Below, in pieces: positions 37,988 to 46,701 of a stretch of DNA of 64,000 nucleotides (its first letter is position 1; every line of letters starts with the position of its first letter). A program made the translations under genes and the position numbers. The stretch is from assembly GCF_007970465.1 (NCBI RefSeq), contig NZ_CP042429.1, positions 3,038,001 through 3,102,000 on the forward strand, in the 5' to 3' direction. Below the pieces are notes generated by a model. The model was given only the letters and a program-made list of their open reading frames with translations, did no database searches and had not been told where the DNA came from. Source of the DNA: Corynebacterium nuruki S6-4. Its GTDB lineage: Bacteria > Actinomycetota > Actinomycetes > Mycobacteriales > Mycobacteriaceae.

Positions 37988-39475
37988 CTACCGGTCGGTG
38001 TCGTCCCCGTCGCCGTTGTTGTCGCCGTTGTCGTCCTTGTCGTCGTCGCTGCCGCTGTCGTCGTCACCCTGGTTGAGTGAACGCTCCAGCTTCTCGATCT
38101 CGCTGATCGGGTCGAAGCCGGCCGAATCGGTCTCGGCGAGGATCGAGTCGATGAACTCGGCGGGGGAGTCCAGGTCGGAGTCCACCGGCAGGAAGTCGGG
38201 GTGGTTCCACACGGCGTCCCGGCGCTCCTTGCCGACGGCGGTGGTCAGTCGCGACCACAGGTCGGCGGCCAGCGAGGCCTTCGGGGCGTCCAGGTCGATA
38301 CCGACGGTGTCCGCGAGGAGCTTCATGCCCGGCTGCTGGGTGTCGCGGTACATCGACCAGGCGGTGCCGATGCTGTTCGTCGCCGGCAGGCGGCTGGACA
38401 GGGCATCGGCGACGACGACGTCGACCCAGCCCTCCACCAGCGACAGGCTGGTCCCCAGCCGGGTGCGGGCGTGCTCGGTGGAGGAGACGATCTTCGGGGC
38501 GAGATCCGAGCTCTGCAGGCTCTGCATCATCTCCTGCATCTTCGCCGGATCATTCATCGACTCCGGATCGAAGGAGCGCATGGCCTCCTCCATCGCGGAA
38601 TTGTCCAGGGCGAGACCGGAGGCGAACTCCCCGACATCGAGGATGAGCCGCTCGACGAGCCACGGCACATGCTGGAACAGGCGCAGAGTCGCAGCCTCGC
38701 GGGCCGCCAGGTAGATCAGCGTCTCGCGGCGTTCCGCCCCGAGCTTGTCCGCCAGCGCGTCGAGCCGGCCGGTGGCCACGGCGGCGACGGTGCCCTGGGC
38801 CAGCGGGATACCCCACTGGGTGGAGGTGACGACCTCCTTCGACAGTTCGCCGAGGGCCTTGCCCAGCTGCATCCCGAAGTTCATCCCGTTGACCTGGCTG
38901 ATGATCCCCTTCATGGGGCCGAGCTGGGCCTTGGCCTCCTCCGGCAGGCCGGCGAGGGCGGCGTCCCCCAGCTTGTCGGCGAGCGGGTCGATGATCCGCT
39001 TCCACGTCGGCATGGTCTCCTCGAGCCAGCGCTCGGGGGAGAAGGAGACGGAGGCGGTCGCACCGGCGGGCAGCACGGTGGCCTCGTCGAGCCACAGTTC
39101 GGCGAGGCGGACGGACTCGGCGACAGCCTGGCTGTCGTTGACCGTGGTGCCGCGCGCGGCGGCGCCGGTGATCTGCTGACGGGCGATGCGTCCAGCGAGT
39201 GCGTAGTTCACCGGGCCCTGGGCGTCCGGCGAGTTCATGTCCTTGCCGAAGCCGCTCAGCATGGCGCCGAACTGGCCGAGAATGTCACCGAGACCGGGAC
39301 CCTGCTGGCCACCCTGGCCGCCGCCGGGCTGACCTCCGAACAGGAAACCGAAGGGGTTCGAGCCGAAGCCGAACGGGTCGTTGTTGTTGCCGTGACCGCC
39401 GTTGTTGCCGTCCCGGTCCCGGTCGTCGTCGGACTCGTCGTCGGGGCCGTGGAAACCGAAACCGAAGTTACTCAT
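37988..39475 (-). CDS. DUF2342 / zincin-like metalloprotease-family protein without HExxH
   Basis: A 495-residue protein of the actinobacterial DUF2342 (putative hydrolase, Rv3195-like) family. The N terminus is Gly/Asp/Asn/Phe-rich (FGFGFHGPDDESDDD, NNDPFGFGSNPFGFLFGG); the core begins at QGPVNYALAGRIARQQ and includes VRLAELWLDEAT, WLVERLILDVGEFASG and SLVEGWVDVVVADAL. No HExxH zinc motif is present; the position where one might sit reads SLVEGWVDVV, so proteolysis is doubtful. The C terminus is an Asp/Asn-rich tail (DDDKDDNGDNNGDGDD). The start at 39475 has TATTCT (plus 39483-39488) 7 bases upstream on the minus strand (leaderless). It is divergent from the PDZ-Lon gene. Confidence 0.82.
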   Translation of the reverse strand: MSNFGFGFHGPDDESDDDRDRDGNNGGHGNNNDPFGFGSNPFGFLFGGQPGGGQGGQQGPGLGDILGQFGAMLSGFGKDMNSPDAQGPVNYALAGRIARQQITGAAARGTTVNDSQAVAESVRLAELWLDEATVLPAGATASVSFSPERWLEETMPTWKRIIDPLADKLGDAALAGLPEEAKAQLGPMKGIISQVNGMNFGMQLGKALGELSKEVVTSTQWGIPLAQGTVAAVATGRLDALADKLGAERRETLIYLAAREAATLRLFQHVPWLVERLILDVGEFASGLALDNSAMEEAMRSFDPESMNDPAKMQEMMQSLQSSDLAPKIVSSTEHARTRLGTSLSLVEGWVDVVVADALSSRLPATNSIGTAWSMYRDTQQPGMKLLADTVGIDLDAPKASLAADLWSRLTTAVGKERRDAVWNHPDFLPVDSDLDSPAEFIDSILAETDSAGFDPISEIEKLERSLNQGDDDSGSDDDKDDNGDNNGDGDDTDR

Positions 39476-39612
39476 GGTCCCGAGAATACCTCCGGTGTCC
39501 GCAGGTCCCCACCGTCCGGCGTGCGCTGACAGCGAACAACTCCCGGCACCTGCGACGCGCACCGGCCCGTGCGGGGACGGGTCGGCGGGGAACTCCTTGT
39601 AGAGTGTTCGGG

Positions 39613-40758
39613 GTGAGTTCCCGCAGCAGCAGTACGAAGACCCCCTCCGGGGCGCGCCGCCGCACCCGCACCGTCATCGCCGGGGCAGTCCCGGTCGTCG
39701 TCCTCGTGGGGCTGCTGGGCATGCCGTCGGTCCCAGGGACCGACATCGACCTCACCGTCCCCTTCGCCGCGGAAGGGGAGGGGCCCACCTTCGACACCCT
39801 CGGCGAGGTCGACGGTCGGCAGGTCGTCGACATCGGTGGCGCGAAGCCCGGTGAACTCGACGAGACGACCGGTCAGCTGAACATGACGACGGTGGCGGTC
39901 CGCCACAACCTCAGTCTCGCCCAGATGATGGGCCGCTGGCTGGGCAGCGATGACACGGTCGTGCCGATCGAGCAGGTCTTCCCGTCGAACGTCTCCCAGG
40001 AGGAGACGGCACGGCAGAACGCCGCCGCGTTCGCCAACTCGGAATCGAACGCGACGATCGCGGCGATGAGCTACCTGAAGCACCCGCTGGAGACGATGGT
40101 CTACGCGGTCGCCGATGACGCGCCCGCCGACGGCACCGTCAAACAGGACGACGTCGTCACCTCCGTCGACGGCAAGGACGTCACCCTGCCCGGCGATGTC
40201 GCGGACGCCGTCGCCGGCTACAAGCCGGGCGACGAGGTGACCCTCGGGCTGCGCCGAGGCACCCGTGACGTGACCGAGAAGGTCACCCTCGGGAAGATGC
40301 CCGACGAACTGAAGAAGGCGGACTCCGGAGATTCGACCGGCAGCAGGGACGGCAACGGCGGCTACCTCGGGGTGACGATGGTCGCCCAGCCCGCGGGCGG
40401 GCTGCGGGTGAGCTACAACCTCAACGACATCGGCGGGCCCAGCGCCGGACTCATGTTCTCGCTGGCCGTCGTCGACAAGCTCTCGCCCGGCGAGCTCACC
40501 GGCGGGAAGTTCATCGCCGGGACCGGCACCATCGACAGCGACGGCACCGTCGGACCGATCGGCGGGGTGACCCACAAGATCGCCGCCGCCGCGCACGCCG
40601 GTGCAGAGGTGTTCCTGGTCCCCTCCGGCAACTGCGCCGAGGCCGCGGGCAAGGACTACGACAGTGACATCACGCTGCTCAAGGTCGACAGTCTCGACGG
40701 CGCGGTGACCGCGCTGAAGGACTACAACGCCGGCGGTTCACCCGAGACCTGCCGGTAA
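39613..40758 (+). CDS. PDZ-domain Lon-type (S16) membrane protease, YlbL/Rv3194c family
   Basis: A 381-residue protein: basic N terminus, one signal-anchor TM (TVIAGAVPVVVLVGLLGMPS), extracytoplasmic region, PDZ domain (about 150-245: HPLETMVYAVADDAPADG, DVVTSVDGKDVT), then a Lon-type proteolytic domain. The catalytic dyad is visible: Ser277 in GGPSAGLMFS and Lys322 in GVTHKIAAA, 45 residues apart as in Lon. The GTG at 39613 is chosen since TAGAGT (39600-39605) ends 7 bases upstream, giving a leaderless transcript; the in-frame GTG at 39604 overlaps that hexamer. It is probably an envelope quality-control peptidase. It converges with the PPA1309-family gene 11 bases later. Confidence 0.9.
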   Translation: MSSRSSSTKTPSGARRRTRTVIAGAVPVVVLVGLLGMPSVPGTDIDLTVPFAAEGEGPTFDTLGEVDGRQVVDIGGAKPGELDETTGQLNMTTVAVRHNLSLAQMMGRWLGSDDTVVPIEQVFPSNVSQEETARQNAAAFANSESNATIAAMSYLKHPLETMVYAVADDAPADGTVKQDDVVTSVDGKDVTLPGDVADAVAGYKPGDEVTLGLRRGTRDVTEKVTLGKMPDELKKADSGDSTGSRDGNGGYLGVTMVAQPAGGLRVSYNLNDIGGPSAGLMFSLAVVDKLSPGELTGGKFIAGTGTIDSDGTVGPIGGVTHKIAAAAHAGAEVFLVPSGNCAEAAGKDYDSDITLLKVDSLDGAVTALKDYNAGGSPETCR

Positions 40759-40769
40759 CCGACCACCGG

Positions 40770-41327
40770 CTACTGCCGGAAGTCCAGTTCCTCGCCCTCG
40801 AAGGTCTCGCGCAGTGCGGCGACCACCCCGGGAGCCAGATTGTCGCCACCGAGCAGCTCGACCCGGTCCTGACCGAACGGGTCGGCGGCCAGCTCCTCCT
40901 CGGTGGGACGCAGCTGCACCAGGGTCAGCTCCGGGCCGCCGTCGACGATCCCGGTGAACAGCCGCGCCTGCCGGGGCTCCGGATCGGCACCGGCGGCGGA
41001 GTTGCGGAACACGATCTCCTGGGCGAGGACCGCGCCGACGACCGGGCCGGGCCACCGCACCGTGGCGATGTACTCGCCGAGTTCCTCGGAGCCCGGGCGG
41101 ATGTGGTCGGGCAGCTCGTCCTGGACGACGAGGGTGAGCGGGTGGGCACCACCGTCGAGGTCGGCGTCCTGTCCGCCGGCGGCGAGGGCGTCCTGCACGA
41201 GGTGGGCGGGCACGAGCGCGAACAGGGTGGCGGGCCGGTCCCACCCCTCAGCCTGGACGAAATCGACGGCCTCGCGCACGGCGGCGTTCAACGGGCGGGG
41301 GTCTGTCGTGAAGTGACTGTCGTTCAT
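40770..41327 (-). CDS. PPA1309-family protein
   Basis: A 185-residue cytosolic protein of unknown function, conserved in actinobacteria beside the UPF0182 gene. Landmarks: LNAAVREAVDFVQAEGWDRPATLFALVP (positions about 41210-41295), LTLVVQDELPDHI, the IATVRWPGPVVGAVLAQEIV strand-helix block and ARLFTGIVDGGPELTLVQLRP, ending GEELDFRQ. No catalytic motif is seen. The start has GAGGA 5 bases upstream on the minus strand. It is divergent from the UPF0182 gene. Confidence 0.82.
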   Translation of the reverse strand: MNDSHFTTDPRPLNAAVREAVDFVQAEGWDRPATLFALVPAHLVQDALAAGGQDADLDGGAHPLTLVVQDELPDHIRPGSEELGEYIATVRWPGPVVGAVLAQEIVFRNSAAGADPEPRQARLFTGIVDGGPELTLVQLRPTEEELAADPFGQDRVELLGGDNLAPGVVAALRETFEGEELDFRQ

Positions 41328-41448
41328 CTCATCCTCGGTTCGATGGTGTGGTCAGGGGGCGTGGTGGCCCCCGACAGGGTTCTGACAGGTAGTCTAGGTG
41401 CTGTTCACGACCGCCCAGGACGCAGACCGCACGCAGGAGACCCCAACC

Positions 41449-44400
41449 TTGTCCATACCCTCCATGCCAGACATCCCGAAACCGGGACGTAAGTCGAAGA
41501 TCATCGGGATCATCGCGGTGGTGATCGCCGTCCTTGTGTTCCTGGTCCCGGTGCTGGTGACGAACTACACCGACCTGCTGTGGTTCCGCTCGATCGACTT
41601 CTCGAACGTCTTCCTCGGCGTGGTCGCCACGCGCGTCATCCTCTTCGTCGTCTTCGGCCTCGTCGCCGCGATCGTCACCTGGGCGGCCTGCTACGCGCCC
41701 TACCGGGCGACCGCCCGCCACGCCCCCGACACGGTGGAGGACGCCGTCGGGGCCCTCGGCATCGACGGTGAATCGGCCTCGCCGCTGGCGGAGCACCGTA
41801 CCGCGATCCGCAAGTCGCTGCGTCCGCTCCTCGTCATCGTGCCGCTCATCGCCTTCGTCATCGCCGGCATGGTGGCACAGGGCCGGTGGCGGACCGTCCG
41901 ACTGTTCTTCTCCGGCGGTGACTTCGGCCAGAAGGACCCCCAGTTCCACAAGGACCTGGGGTTCTACGCCTTCACGCTGCCGTTCCTCGAGTTCGTGCTC
42001 AGCGTGATCAGCGTCCTGCTCATCGTCGCTTTCATCCTCAACCTCATCGCCCACTACCTGCTCGGCGCCATCGGCACCGGGAACCCGCGCACCGGCCAGA
42101 AGGCGCACGTCGGCAAGTCCGCCCGGGTGCAGCTGGCGGTCATCGCCGGGCTGTTCATGCTGTTCAAGGCGGTCGACTACTGGTTCCAGCGCTACGGACT
42201 GCTGAACAAGGAGCACGGCACCTTCACCGGCGGTTCCTACACCGACATCAATGCGTTGCTGCCCGCGAAGATCCTGCTCCTGGTCATCTCGATCTTCGTG
42301 GCGATCATGTTCTTCGGCACCATCGTGCTCAGGGACCTGCGGCTGCCCGCCCTCGCGGTCGTGCTCATGGTCGTCTCCTCCCTGGCGATCGGCGTCGGCT
42401 GGCCGGCGATCATGGAGCAGTTCACCGTCAACCCGAACCGTGCCGACAAGGAGCGGGAGTACATCGCCCGCAACATCCAGTCGACCCGTGAGGCCTACGG
42501 CATCACCGACGACACGGTCACCTACGACAACGACTGGGGCGGCGACTCGTCGGGCTCGGCCAGCGAGCGCCGTTCGATCGCCGACGATGACGCGACCCTG
42601 TCGAACATCCGGCTGCTCGACCCGGACATCCTGAGCCCGACCTTCACCCAGCAGCAGCAGCTGCGGAACTTCTACGGCTTCTCCGACGAACTGTCGGTCG
42701 ACCGCTACACGGTCAACGGCCAGATGCGGGACTTCATCGTCGCCGCCCGCGAGATCGACCCGAACTCGCTGTCCGGCAACCAGACCGACTGGATCAACAA
42801 GCACACCGTCTACACCCACGGCAACGGCTTCATCGCCGCCCCCGCCAACAAGGTCGACGAGGTTGCCCGTGACGTGGGCTCCGCCCGTGGCGGCTACCCG
42901 GTCTACACCGTGGCGGACCTGCAGCACCTCGACGGCAAGCAGGGCGGCGAGCTGCAGCTCGACATGAAGCAGCCGCGCATCTACTTCGGCCCGAAGATCG
43001 CCAGTGGTGCCGGGGACAACCAGGACTACGCCATCGTCGGCGACGACGGCTCCGGCAACGACCGCGAGTACGACACCGACAACTCCAGCTACACCTACGA
43101 CGGGTCCGGCGGAGTGAACGTGTCCAACATCTTCAACCGTGCGATGTACGCCACGAAGTTCGGTTCGATGAACATGCTGCTCTCCGACGTCATCGGCGAT
43201 GACTCGAAGCTGCTGTACGACCGCGACCCGCGCGAGCGCGTCCACAAGGTCGCCCCGTGGCTGACCACCGACTCGAAGACCTACCCGGTCGTCGTCGACG
43301 GCCGCATCAAGTGGGTCGTCGACGGGTACACCACCCTGGACGACCTGCCCTACTCGCAGCGCACCCGGCTCGATTCCGCGACGGAGGACGCCGCCAACAA
43401 CGATCCGGCGGCCCAGCAGCGCGCGGTCTCCAACTCGGTGAGCTACATCCGCAACTCGGTGAAGGCCGTGGTGGACTCCTACGACGGCACCGTGGACCTC
43501 TACGAATTCGACGAGAAGGACCCGGTGCTCAAGGCCTGGGAGGGGGTGTTCCCCGGCGTCGTCAAGCCGAAGAGCGACATCAGCGACGAGCTGAAGAACC
43601 ACCTGCGGTACCCGGAGGACATGTTCAAGGTCCAGCGCGAACTGATCGCCAAGTACCACGTCGACGACCCGGGCGTGTTCTTCACCAACGACGCCTTCTG
43701 GTCGGTGCCCTCCGATCCGACCGCGCCGGAGGGACGCCAGGAACTCGCCCAGCCGCCGTACCACGTCGTGGCGACGGACCCGGAGACGAACAAGGCCAGC
43801 TTCCAGCTGATCACCCCGTTCCGTGGGCTGCGCCGTGAGTTCCTCGCCGCGCAGATGTCGGTGAGCTCTGACCCGCAGACCTACGGCAGGATCCACGTCC
43901 GGACCCTGCCGACGAACACCCAGACCCAGGGTCCGAAGCAGGCGCAGGACGCCATGATGTCCTCCGACGAGATCGCCCGTGAGCGGACTCTGCTGCAGGG
44001 GACGAACACCCTGACCAACGGCAACCTGCTGACCCTGCCGGTCGGCGACGGCCAGATCCTCTATGTCGAGCCGGTGTACTCGCAGCGCGCCGATCAGGCG
44101 TCGGCCTTCCCGAAGCTGCTGCGCGTGCTGGTCAGTTACAACGGTCAGGTCGGTTACGCCCCGACGATCGGTGAGGCGCTGCAGCAGGTCGGCATCGACG
44201 CGAATGCGGTGACCACGACGCAGGAGGCCGGCGGCGACTCCTCCGGTTCCGGGAAGCAGGACGGCTCCTCGGACGCCGGGTCGGGCAAGAATGACGGCAA
44301 CGGCGGCAAGGGCGACTCGTCGTCGGCGACCCCGGCACCGTCGGGGGACGCCAAGGCGCCCACTGCGGACCAGATGAAGCGCATCACCGACGCGATGGAC

Positions 44401-44496
44401 AAGGTCGAGAAGGCCCGCTCCGGCGGTTCCTTCGAGGACTTCGGTAAGGCCCTCGACGAACTGGACGCCGCGGTGGCTGCCGCGAACGGCAAGTAG
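41449..44496 (+). CDS. UPF0182 large membrane protein (Rv3193c family)
   Basis: A 1015-residue protein. The first third carries about seven TM helices (IIGIIAVVIAVLVFLVPVLV; VVATRVILFVVFGLVAAIVT; LLVIVPLIAFVIAGMV; FLEFVLSVISVLLIVAFILN; and three more up to about residue 330). A large extracytoplasmic domain follows, with ITDDTVTYDNDW, PSFTQQQ-like LSPTFTQQQQLR, and LNGQ-type YTVNGQMRDFIVAAREI, and a C-terminal Gly/Ser/Asp linker plus helix. The TTG at 41449 has AGGAG (41434-41438) 10 bases upstream; GTG 41398 sits too close to the TAGTCT -10 (41390-41395) to be transcribed, and ATG 41464 is a weaker alternative. Function unknown. Terminated by the hairpin at 44511-44550. Confidence 0.9.
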   Translation: MSIPSMPDIPKPGRKSKIIGIIAVVIAVLVFLVPVLVTNYTDLLWFRSIDFSNVFLGVVATRVILFVVFGLVAAIVTWAACYAPYRATARHAPDTVEDAVGALGIDGESASPLAEHRTAIRKSLRPLLVIVPLIAFVIAGMVAQGRWRTVRLFFSGGDFGQKDPQFHKDLGFYAFTLPFLEFVLSVISVLLIVAFILNLIAHYLLGAIGTGNPRTGQKAHVGKSARVQLAVIAGLFMLFKAVDYWFQRYGLLNKEHGTFTGGSYTDINALLPAKILLLVISIFVAIMFFGTIVLRDLRLPALAVVLMVVSSLAIGVGWPAIMEQFTVNPNRADKEREYIARNIQSTREAYGITDDTVTYDNDWGGDSSGSASERRSIADDDATLSNIRLLDPDILSPTFTQQQQLRNFYGFSDELSVDRYTVNGQMRDFIVAAREIDPNSLSGNQTDWINKHTVYTHGNGFIAAPANKVDEVARDVGSARGGYPVYTVADLQHLDGKQGGELQLDMKQPRIYFGPKIASGAGDNQDYAIVGDDGSGNDREYDTDNSSYTYDGSGGVNVSNIFNRAMYATKFGSMNMLLSDVIGDDSKLLYDRDPRERVHKVAPWLTTDSKTYPVVVDGRIKWVVDGYTTLDDLPYSQRTRLDSATEDAANNDPAAQQRAVSNSVSYIRNSVKAVVDSYDGTVDLYEFDEKDPVLKAWEGVFPGVVKPKSDISDELKNHLRYPEDMFKVQRELIAKYHVDDPGVFFTNDAFWSVPSDPTAPEGRQELAQPPYHVVATDPETNKASFQLITPFRGLRREFLAAQMSVSSDPQTYGRIHVRTLPTNTQTQGPKQAQDAMMSSDEIARERTLLQGTNTLTNGNLLTLPVGDGQILYVEPVYSQRADQASAFPKLLRVLVSYNGQVGYAPTIGEALQQVGIDANAVTTTQEAGGDSSGSGKQDGSSDAGSGKNDGNGGKGDSSSATPAPSGDAKAPTADQMKRITDAMDKVEKARSGGSFEDFGKALDELDAAVAAANGK

Positions 44497-44510
44497 TCGG
44501 GACCGTCGAC

Positions 44511-44550
44511 ATCCCCTGTATGGCCCGGATAACCGGGTTGTGCAGGGGAT
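44511..44550 (+). terminator. Terminator after the UPF0182 gene
   Basis: ATCCCCTG (44511-44518) pairs with CAGGGGAT (44543-44550) and CCCGG (44524-44528) with CCGGG (44533-44537), joined by A-U and G-U pairs, so an 18-bp stem closes on ATAA. It starts 14 bases after the stop codon and sits just before the tRNA promoter. Confidence 0.8.
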
Positions 44551-44579
44551 TCGCGTTCCCCGGGGGAGTGGGCTACACT
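44550..44579 (+). promoter_or_regulatory. Promoter of the initiator tRNA gene
   Basis: TACACT (44574-44579) is a good -10, 57 bases before the tRNA 5' end; TTCGCG (44550-44555), 18 bases earlier, is a weak -35. Confidence 0.5.
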
Positions 44580-44635
44580 ATCCCATGTCGCCGAGAGAGC
44601 GGATCGCAGAGATCGGTTCTCACACGGTAACCCGT

Positions 44636-44709
44636 CGCGGGGTGGAGCAGCTCGGTAGCTCGCTGGGCTCATAACCCAGAGGTCGTAGGTTCGAATCCTG
44701 CCCCCGCTA
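44636..44709 (+). tRNA. Initiator tRNA-fMet (CAT)
   Basis: A complete cloverleaf of 74 bases. The acceptor stem CGCGGGG pairs with CCCCGC, with position 1 (C) unpaired against T72, the initiator hallmark. The anticodon loop CTCATAA contains CAT, and three G-C pairs (GGG/CCC) close the anticodon stem, again initiator-specific. The T-loop is TTCGAAT. The discriminator A is at 44709; the CCA end is not encoded (CAA follows). Flanked by a -10 upstream and a hairpin at 44720-44757 downstream. Confidence 0.96.
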
Positions 44710-44719
44710 CAAAGAAAGA

Positions 44720-44757
44720 AAGTGCAGGTCATCGGCTAAAACCGGTGGCCTGCACTT
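44720..44757 (+). terminator. Terminator after the tRNA
   Basis: A 16-base arm (44720-44735) pairs with 44742-44757 with two G-U pairs around CTAAAA, followed by CTGTTTG. It lies 10 bases after the tRNA. Confidence 0.85.
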
Positions 44758-44866
44758 CTGTTTGTGGACCACCTATGGACCGTTTACTAGGCGGAAAACC
44801 GGGGGCCTTCGTCGTATGTGCAGAGGTGGCCCCGGTCCTGGTCCCCGCCCTGGTGCTGGGTCTGAT

Positions 44867-44919
44867 ACTGCACTCCCTGTCACCGCCGACGACGCTGAAG
44901 CGGTGACGGGGAGTGCAGT
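44867..44919. terminator. Isolated 19-bp hairpin
   Basis: ACTGCACTCCCTGTCACCG (44867-44885) pairs with 44901-44919 with one mismatch (G-U on one strand) around a 15-base loop, followed by TTCTG. It has terminator form but no gene directly upstream; the tRNA already has its own. It could end an unannotated small RNA. Confidence 0.6.
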
Positions 44920-45022
44920 TTCTGTCGTTCACCGTGGGCACCCTGCCGGTCACTGCCACTGACTGCCACTCACCGCCGCTGTCCGCCCGCTGTCCGCCGC
45001 GGCCTGCGCCGGCGGAGCGGCT

Positions 45023-45152
45023 GGCAGCGGATCTGTCCGCGTGGCAGCGGTAAACGTCGCTCACCATCATGGTGATCGACGTTTACCGCTGCCGGACCGT
45101 CAGAACCGCTGCCACTCCGAAGGTTGCGCTGCCGGTCCGTCAGAACCGCTGC
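45023..45152. repeat. Large palindromic repeat element, copy 1
   Basis: The core 45043-45093 is a 51-base palindrome centred on 45068 with a single mismatch pair (45060/45076). GGCAGCGG (45023-45030) and CCGCTGCC (45106-45113) sit at exactly symmetrical distances, extending an imperfect palindrome to 91 bases. A 25-base segment of the right side (45090-45113 region) is directly repeated at 45128-45152 with one change. The motifs GGCAGCG and ATCTGTC recur in the element at 57726-57890. Confidence 0.85.
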
Positions 45153-45275
45153 AGGCCGGACGTTCGACCGGCGATGGACCGGGGTCACCGGGAAGGTGGT
45201 ACCGGCAGTGCCATGACAGGGCATGGCGTCCTGCCGCACACTGGGTCCTGCAACCGACAAGGAGGCAGCCAGACA

Positions 45276-45701
45276 GTGAAGACACAGCAGACACTGACCC
45301 TCGACGACGCCCGCCGGATCATCGACGCAGGAATCGCGGAGTCCGACCGGATCGGCTCACCCAGCAACATCGCCGTAGCGGATGCCGGCGGCAACCTCGT
45401 CGCCCACGCCCGGATGGACGATGCGCAGCTCGGCAGCATCGGGCACTCCATCGACAAGGCGCACACCGCGGTGCTGTTCCGGTCCGCCACCGGCGACCTT
45501 GCCGAGGACAGCCGACCCGGCGGCCAGTTCTGGGGTATGGCGCTCAGCGACGGCGGCCGGGTACTGGTGTTCGCCGGAGGCTTCCCGGTCGTCGTCGACG
45601 GCGAGGTCATCGGGGCGGTCGGGGTGAGCGGCGGCTCCCGTGAGCAGGACAGTACCGTCGCCGAGGCCGCCGCCGCAGCGGCGCTCCAGGACCAGCACTA
45701 G
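45276..45701 (+). CDS. GlcG/HbpS-family heme-binding-type protein
   Basis: A 141-residue GlcG/HbpS (DUF336) protein; members bind heme or small cofactors and often sit with oxidoreductases. Family blocks: LTLDDARRIIDAGIAES, SPSNIAVADAGGNLVAHARMDDAQLGS (about 45355-45435), IDKAHTAVLF, and the C-terminal GGFPVVVDGEVIGAVGVSGGS. The GTG at 45276 follows AAGGAGG by 10 bases and gives the normal domain length; the open frame further upstream runs into the palindrome. No signal peptide from this start, so cytosolic. First gene of a same-strand set with the SDR, DJ-1 and XRE genes. Confidence 0.88.
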   Translation: MKTQQTLTLDDARRIIDAGIAESDRIGSPSNIAVADAGGNLVAHARMDDAQLGSIGHSIDKAHTAVLFRSATGDLAEDSRPGGQFWGMALSDGGRVLVFAGGFPVVVDGEVIGAVGVSGGSREQDSTVAEAAAAAALQDQH

Positions 45702-45785
45702 ACACAACCGGCACCGGACACAGCCACCGCCATACACAGACACCACAGACCAGAGAAGACAATCCGTCAGAAAGAGGTCACAGAC

Positions 45786-46643
45786 ATGTCGGACACCTAC
45801 CTGATCACCGGAGCCGGAAGCGGCTTCGGCAAGGAGATCGCCCTGCGCCTCGCGGAGCAGGGCCACGACGTCATCGCGGGTGTGGAGATCATCGCCCAGG
45901 TCAACACGCTGCGGGCCGAGGCCCGCGACCGCAACGTCACCCTGCGCGTCGAGAAGCTGGACGTCACCGACGAGGGCGACCGCCGCAAGGCGCTGTCCTG
46001 GGACGTCGACGTCCTGCTGAACAACGCCGGCATCTCGGAGGGCGGCTCCGCCGTGGATCTTCCCGCCGAGGTCATGCGCCGCCAGTTCGAGGTGAATGTC
46101 TTCGGGCCAGTGCTGCTGACCCAGGGCATCGCCAAGCAGATGGTGGCGAAGGGGAAGGACCACACGGCGCGCATCGTGTTCATGTCCTCCGTCGCCGGCC
46201 TGACCGTCGACCCGTTCACCGGCGCCTACGCCGGATCCAAGCACGCCGTCGAGGCCTTCGCCGACGCGCTCGACCAGGAACTCGCCGAATACGGGGTGAC
46301 GGTCGCGACGATCAACCCCGGGCCGTTCCTCACCGGCTTCAACGACACGATGTTCGAGGAGTGGAAGTCCTGGGACGATGACCCGTCCACCCGCCTGTAC
46401 GACTACAGCGAGCTGCACTTCCCGCATGAGCAGTTCGACCCGGAGGAGGTCATCACGACCAGCATCGCGGTCCTGACGGGGAAGGACACGGCATACCGTC
46501 ACGTCCTGCCCGCGAGCACCGTCGATGACATCCGGGGCCAGATGGACGGAGAATGGGACCGGACCGTCAATGACGGCACCCGGCCGGCGCTCGTCCAGAC
46601 CGCCTACGACATCGCGCCCTACACCCCGGTGCAGGACAACTGA
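45786..46643 (+). CDS. Short-chain dehydrogenase/reductase
   Basis: A 285-residue classical SDR oxidoreductase. The cofactor motif TGxxxGxG is at residues 8-15 (TGAGSGFG); NNAG is present in VLLNNAGISEGG; the catalytic Ser lies in MSSVAGL, and Tyr149/Lys153 in AYAGSKHAV. PGPFLTGF follows in the usual place. Absence of Arg or Lys directly after the Gly motif, with Glu in AGVEII after strand 2, hints at NAD(H) preference, which is inference. AAAGAGG lies about 10 bases before the ATG. The gap to the GlcG-like gene is 84 bases, to the DJ-1 gene 58 bases. Substrate unknown. Confidence 0.9.
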   Translation: MSDTYLITGAGSGFGKEIALRLAEQGHDVIAGVEIIAQVNTLRAEARDRNVTLRVEKLDVTDEGDRRKALSWDVDVLLNNAGISEGGSAVDLPAEVMRRQFEVNVFGPVLLTQGIAKQMVAKGKDHTARIVFMSSVAGLTVDPFTGAYAGSKHAVEAFADALDQELAEYGVTVATINPGPFLTGFNDTMFEEWKSWDDDPSTRLYDYSELHFPHEQFDPEEVITTSIAVLTGKDTAYRHVLPASTVDDIRGQMDGEWDRTVNDGTRPALVQTAYDIAPYTPVQDN

Positions 46644-46701
46644 CAGAGACAGACACTGACAGACAGAACCAGCCAGAACAGAAAGGCACAGGAGCACAAC
46701 C

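Larger units (their letters stand above)
44758..45275. other. Gene-free region between the tRNA terminator and the GlcG-like gene
   Basis: About 520 bases without a supportable gene; short open frames here lack RBS and family similarity. It holds a second strong hairpin (44867-44919) and the palindromic repeat element (45023-45152). The GlcG-like gene's RBS is at its end (AAGGAGG, 45259-45265). Confidence 0.7.

Noticed and set aside
44758..44800. Repeated TGGACC words after the tRNA as a possible phage attachment core
   Set aside because: No integrase gene, no copy of the tRNA 3' end elsewhere in the window, and the words are only 6 bases long.
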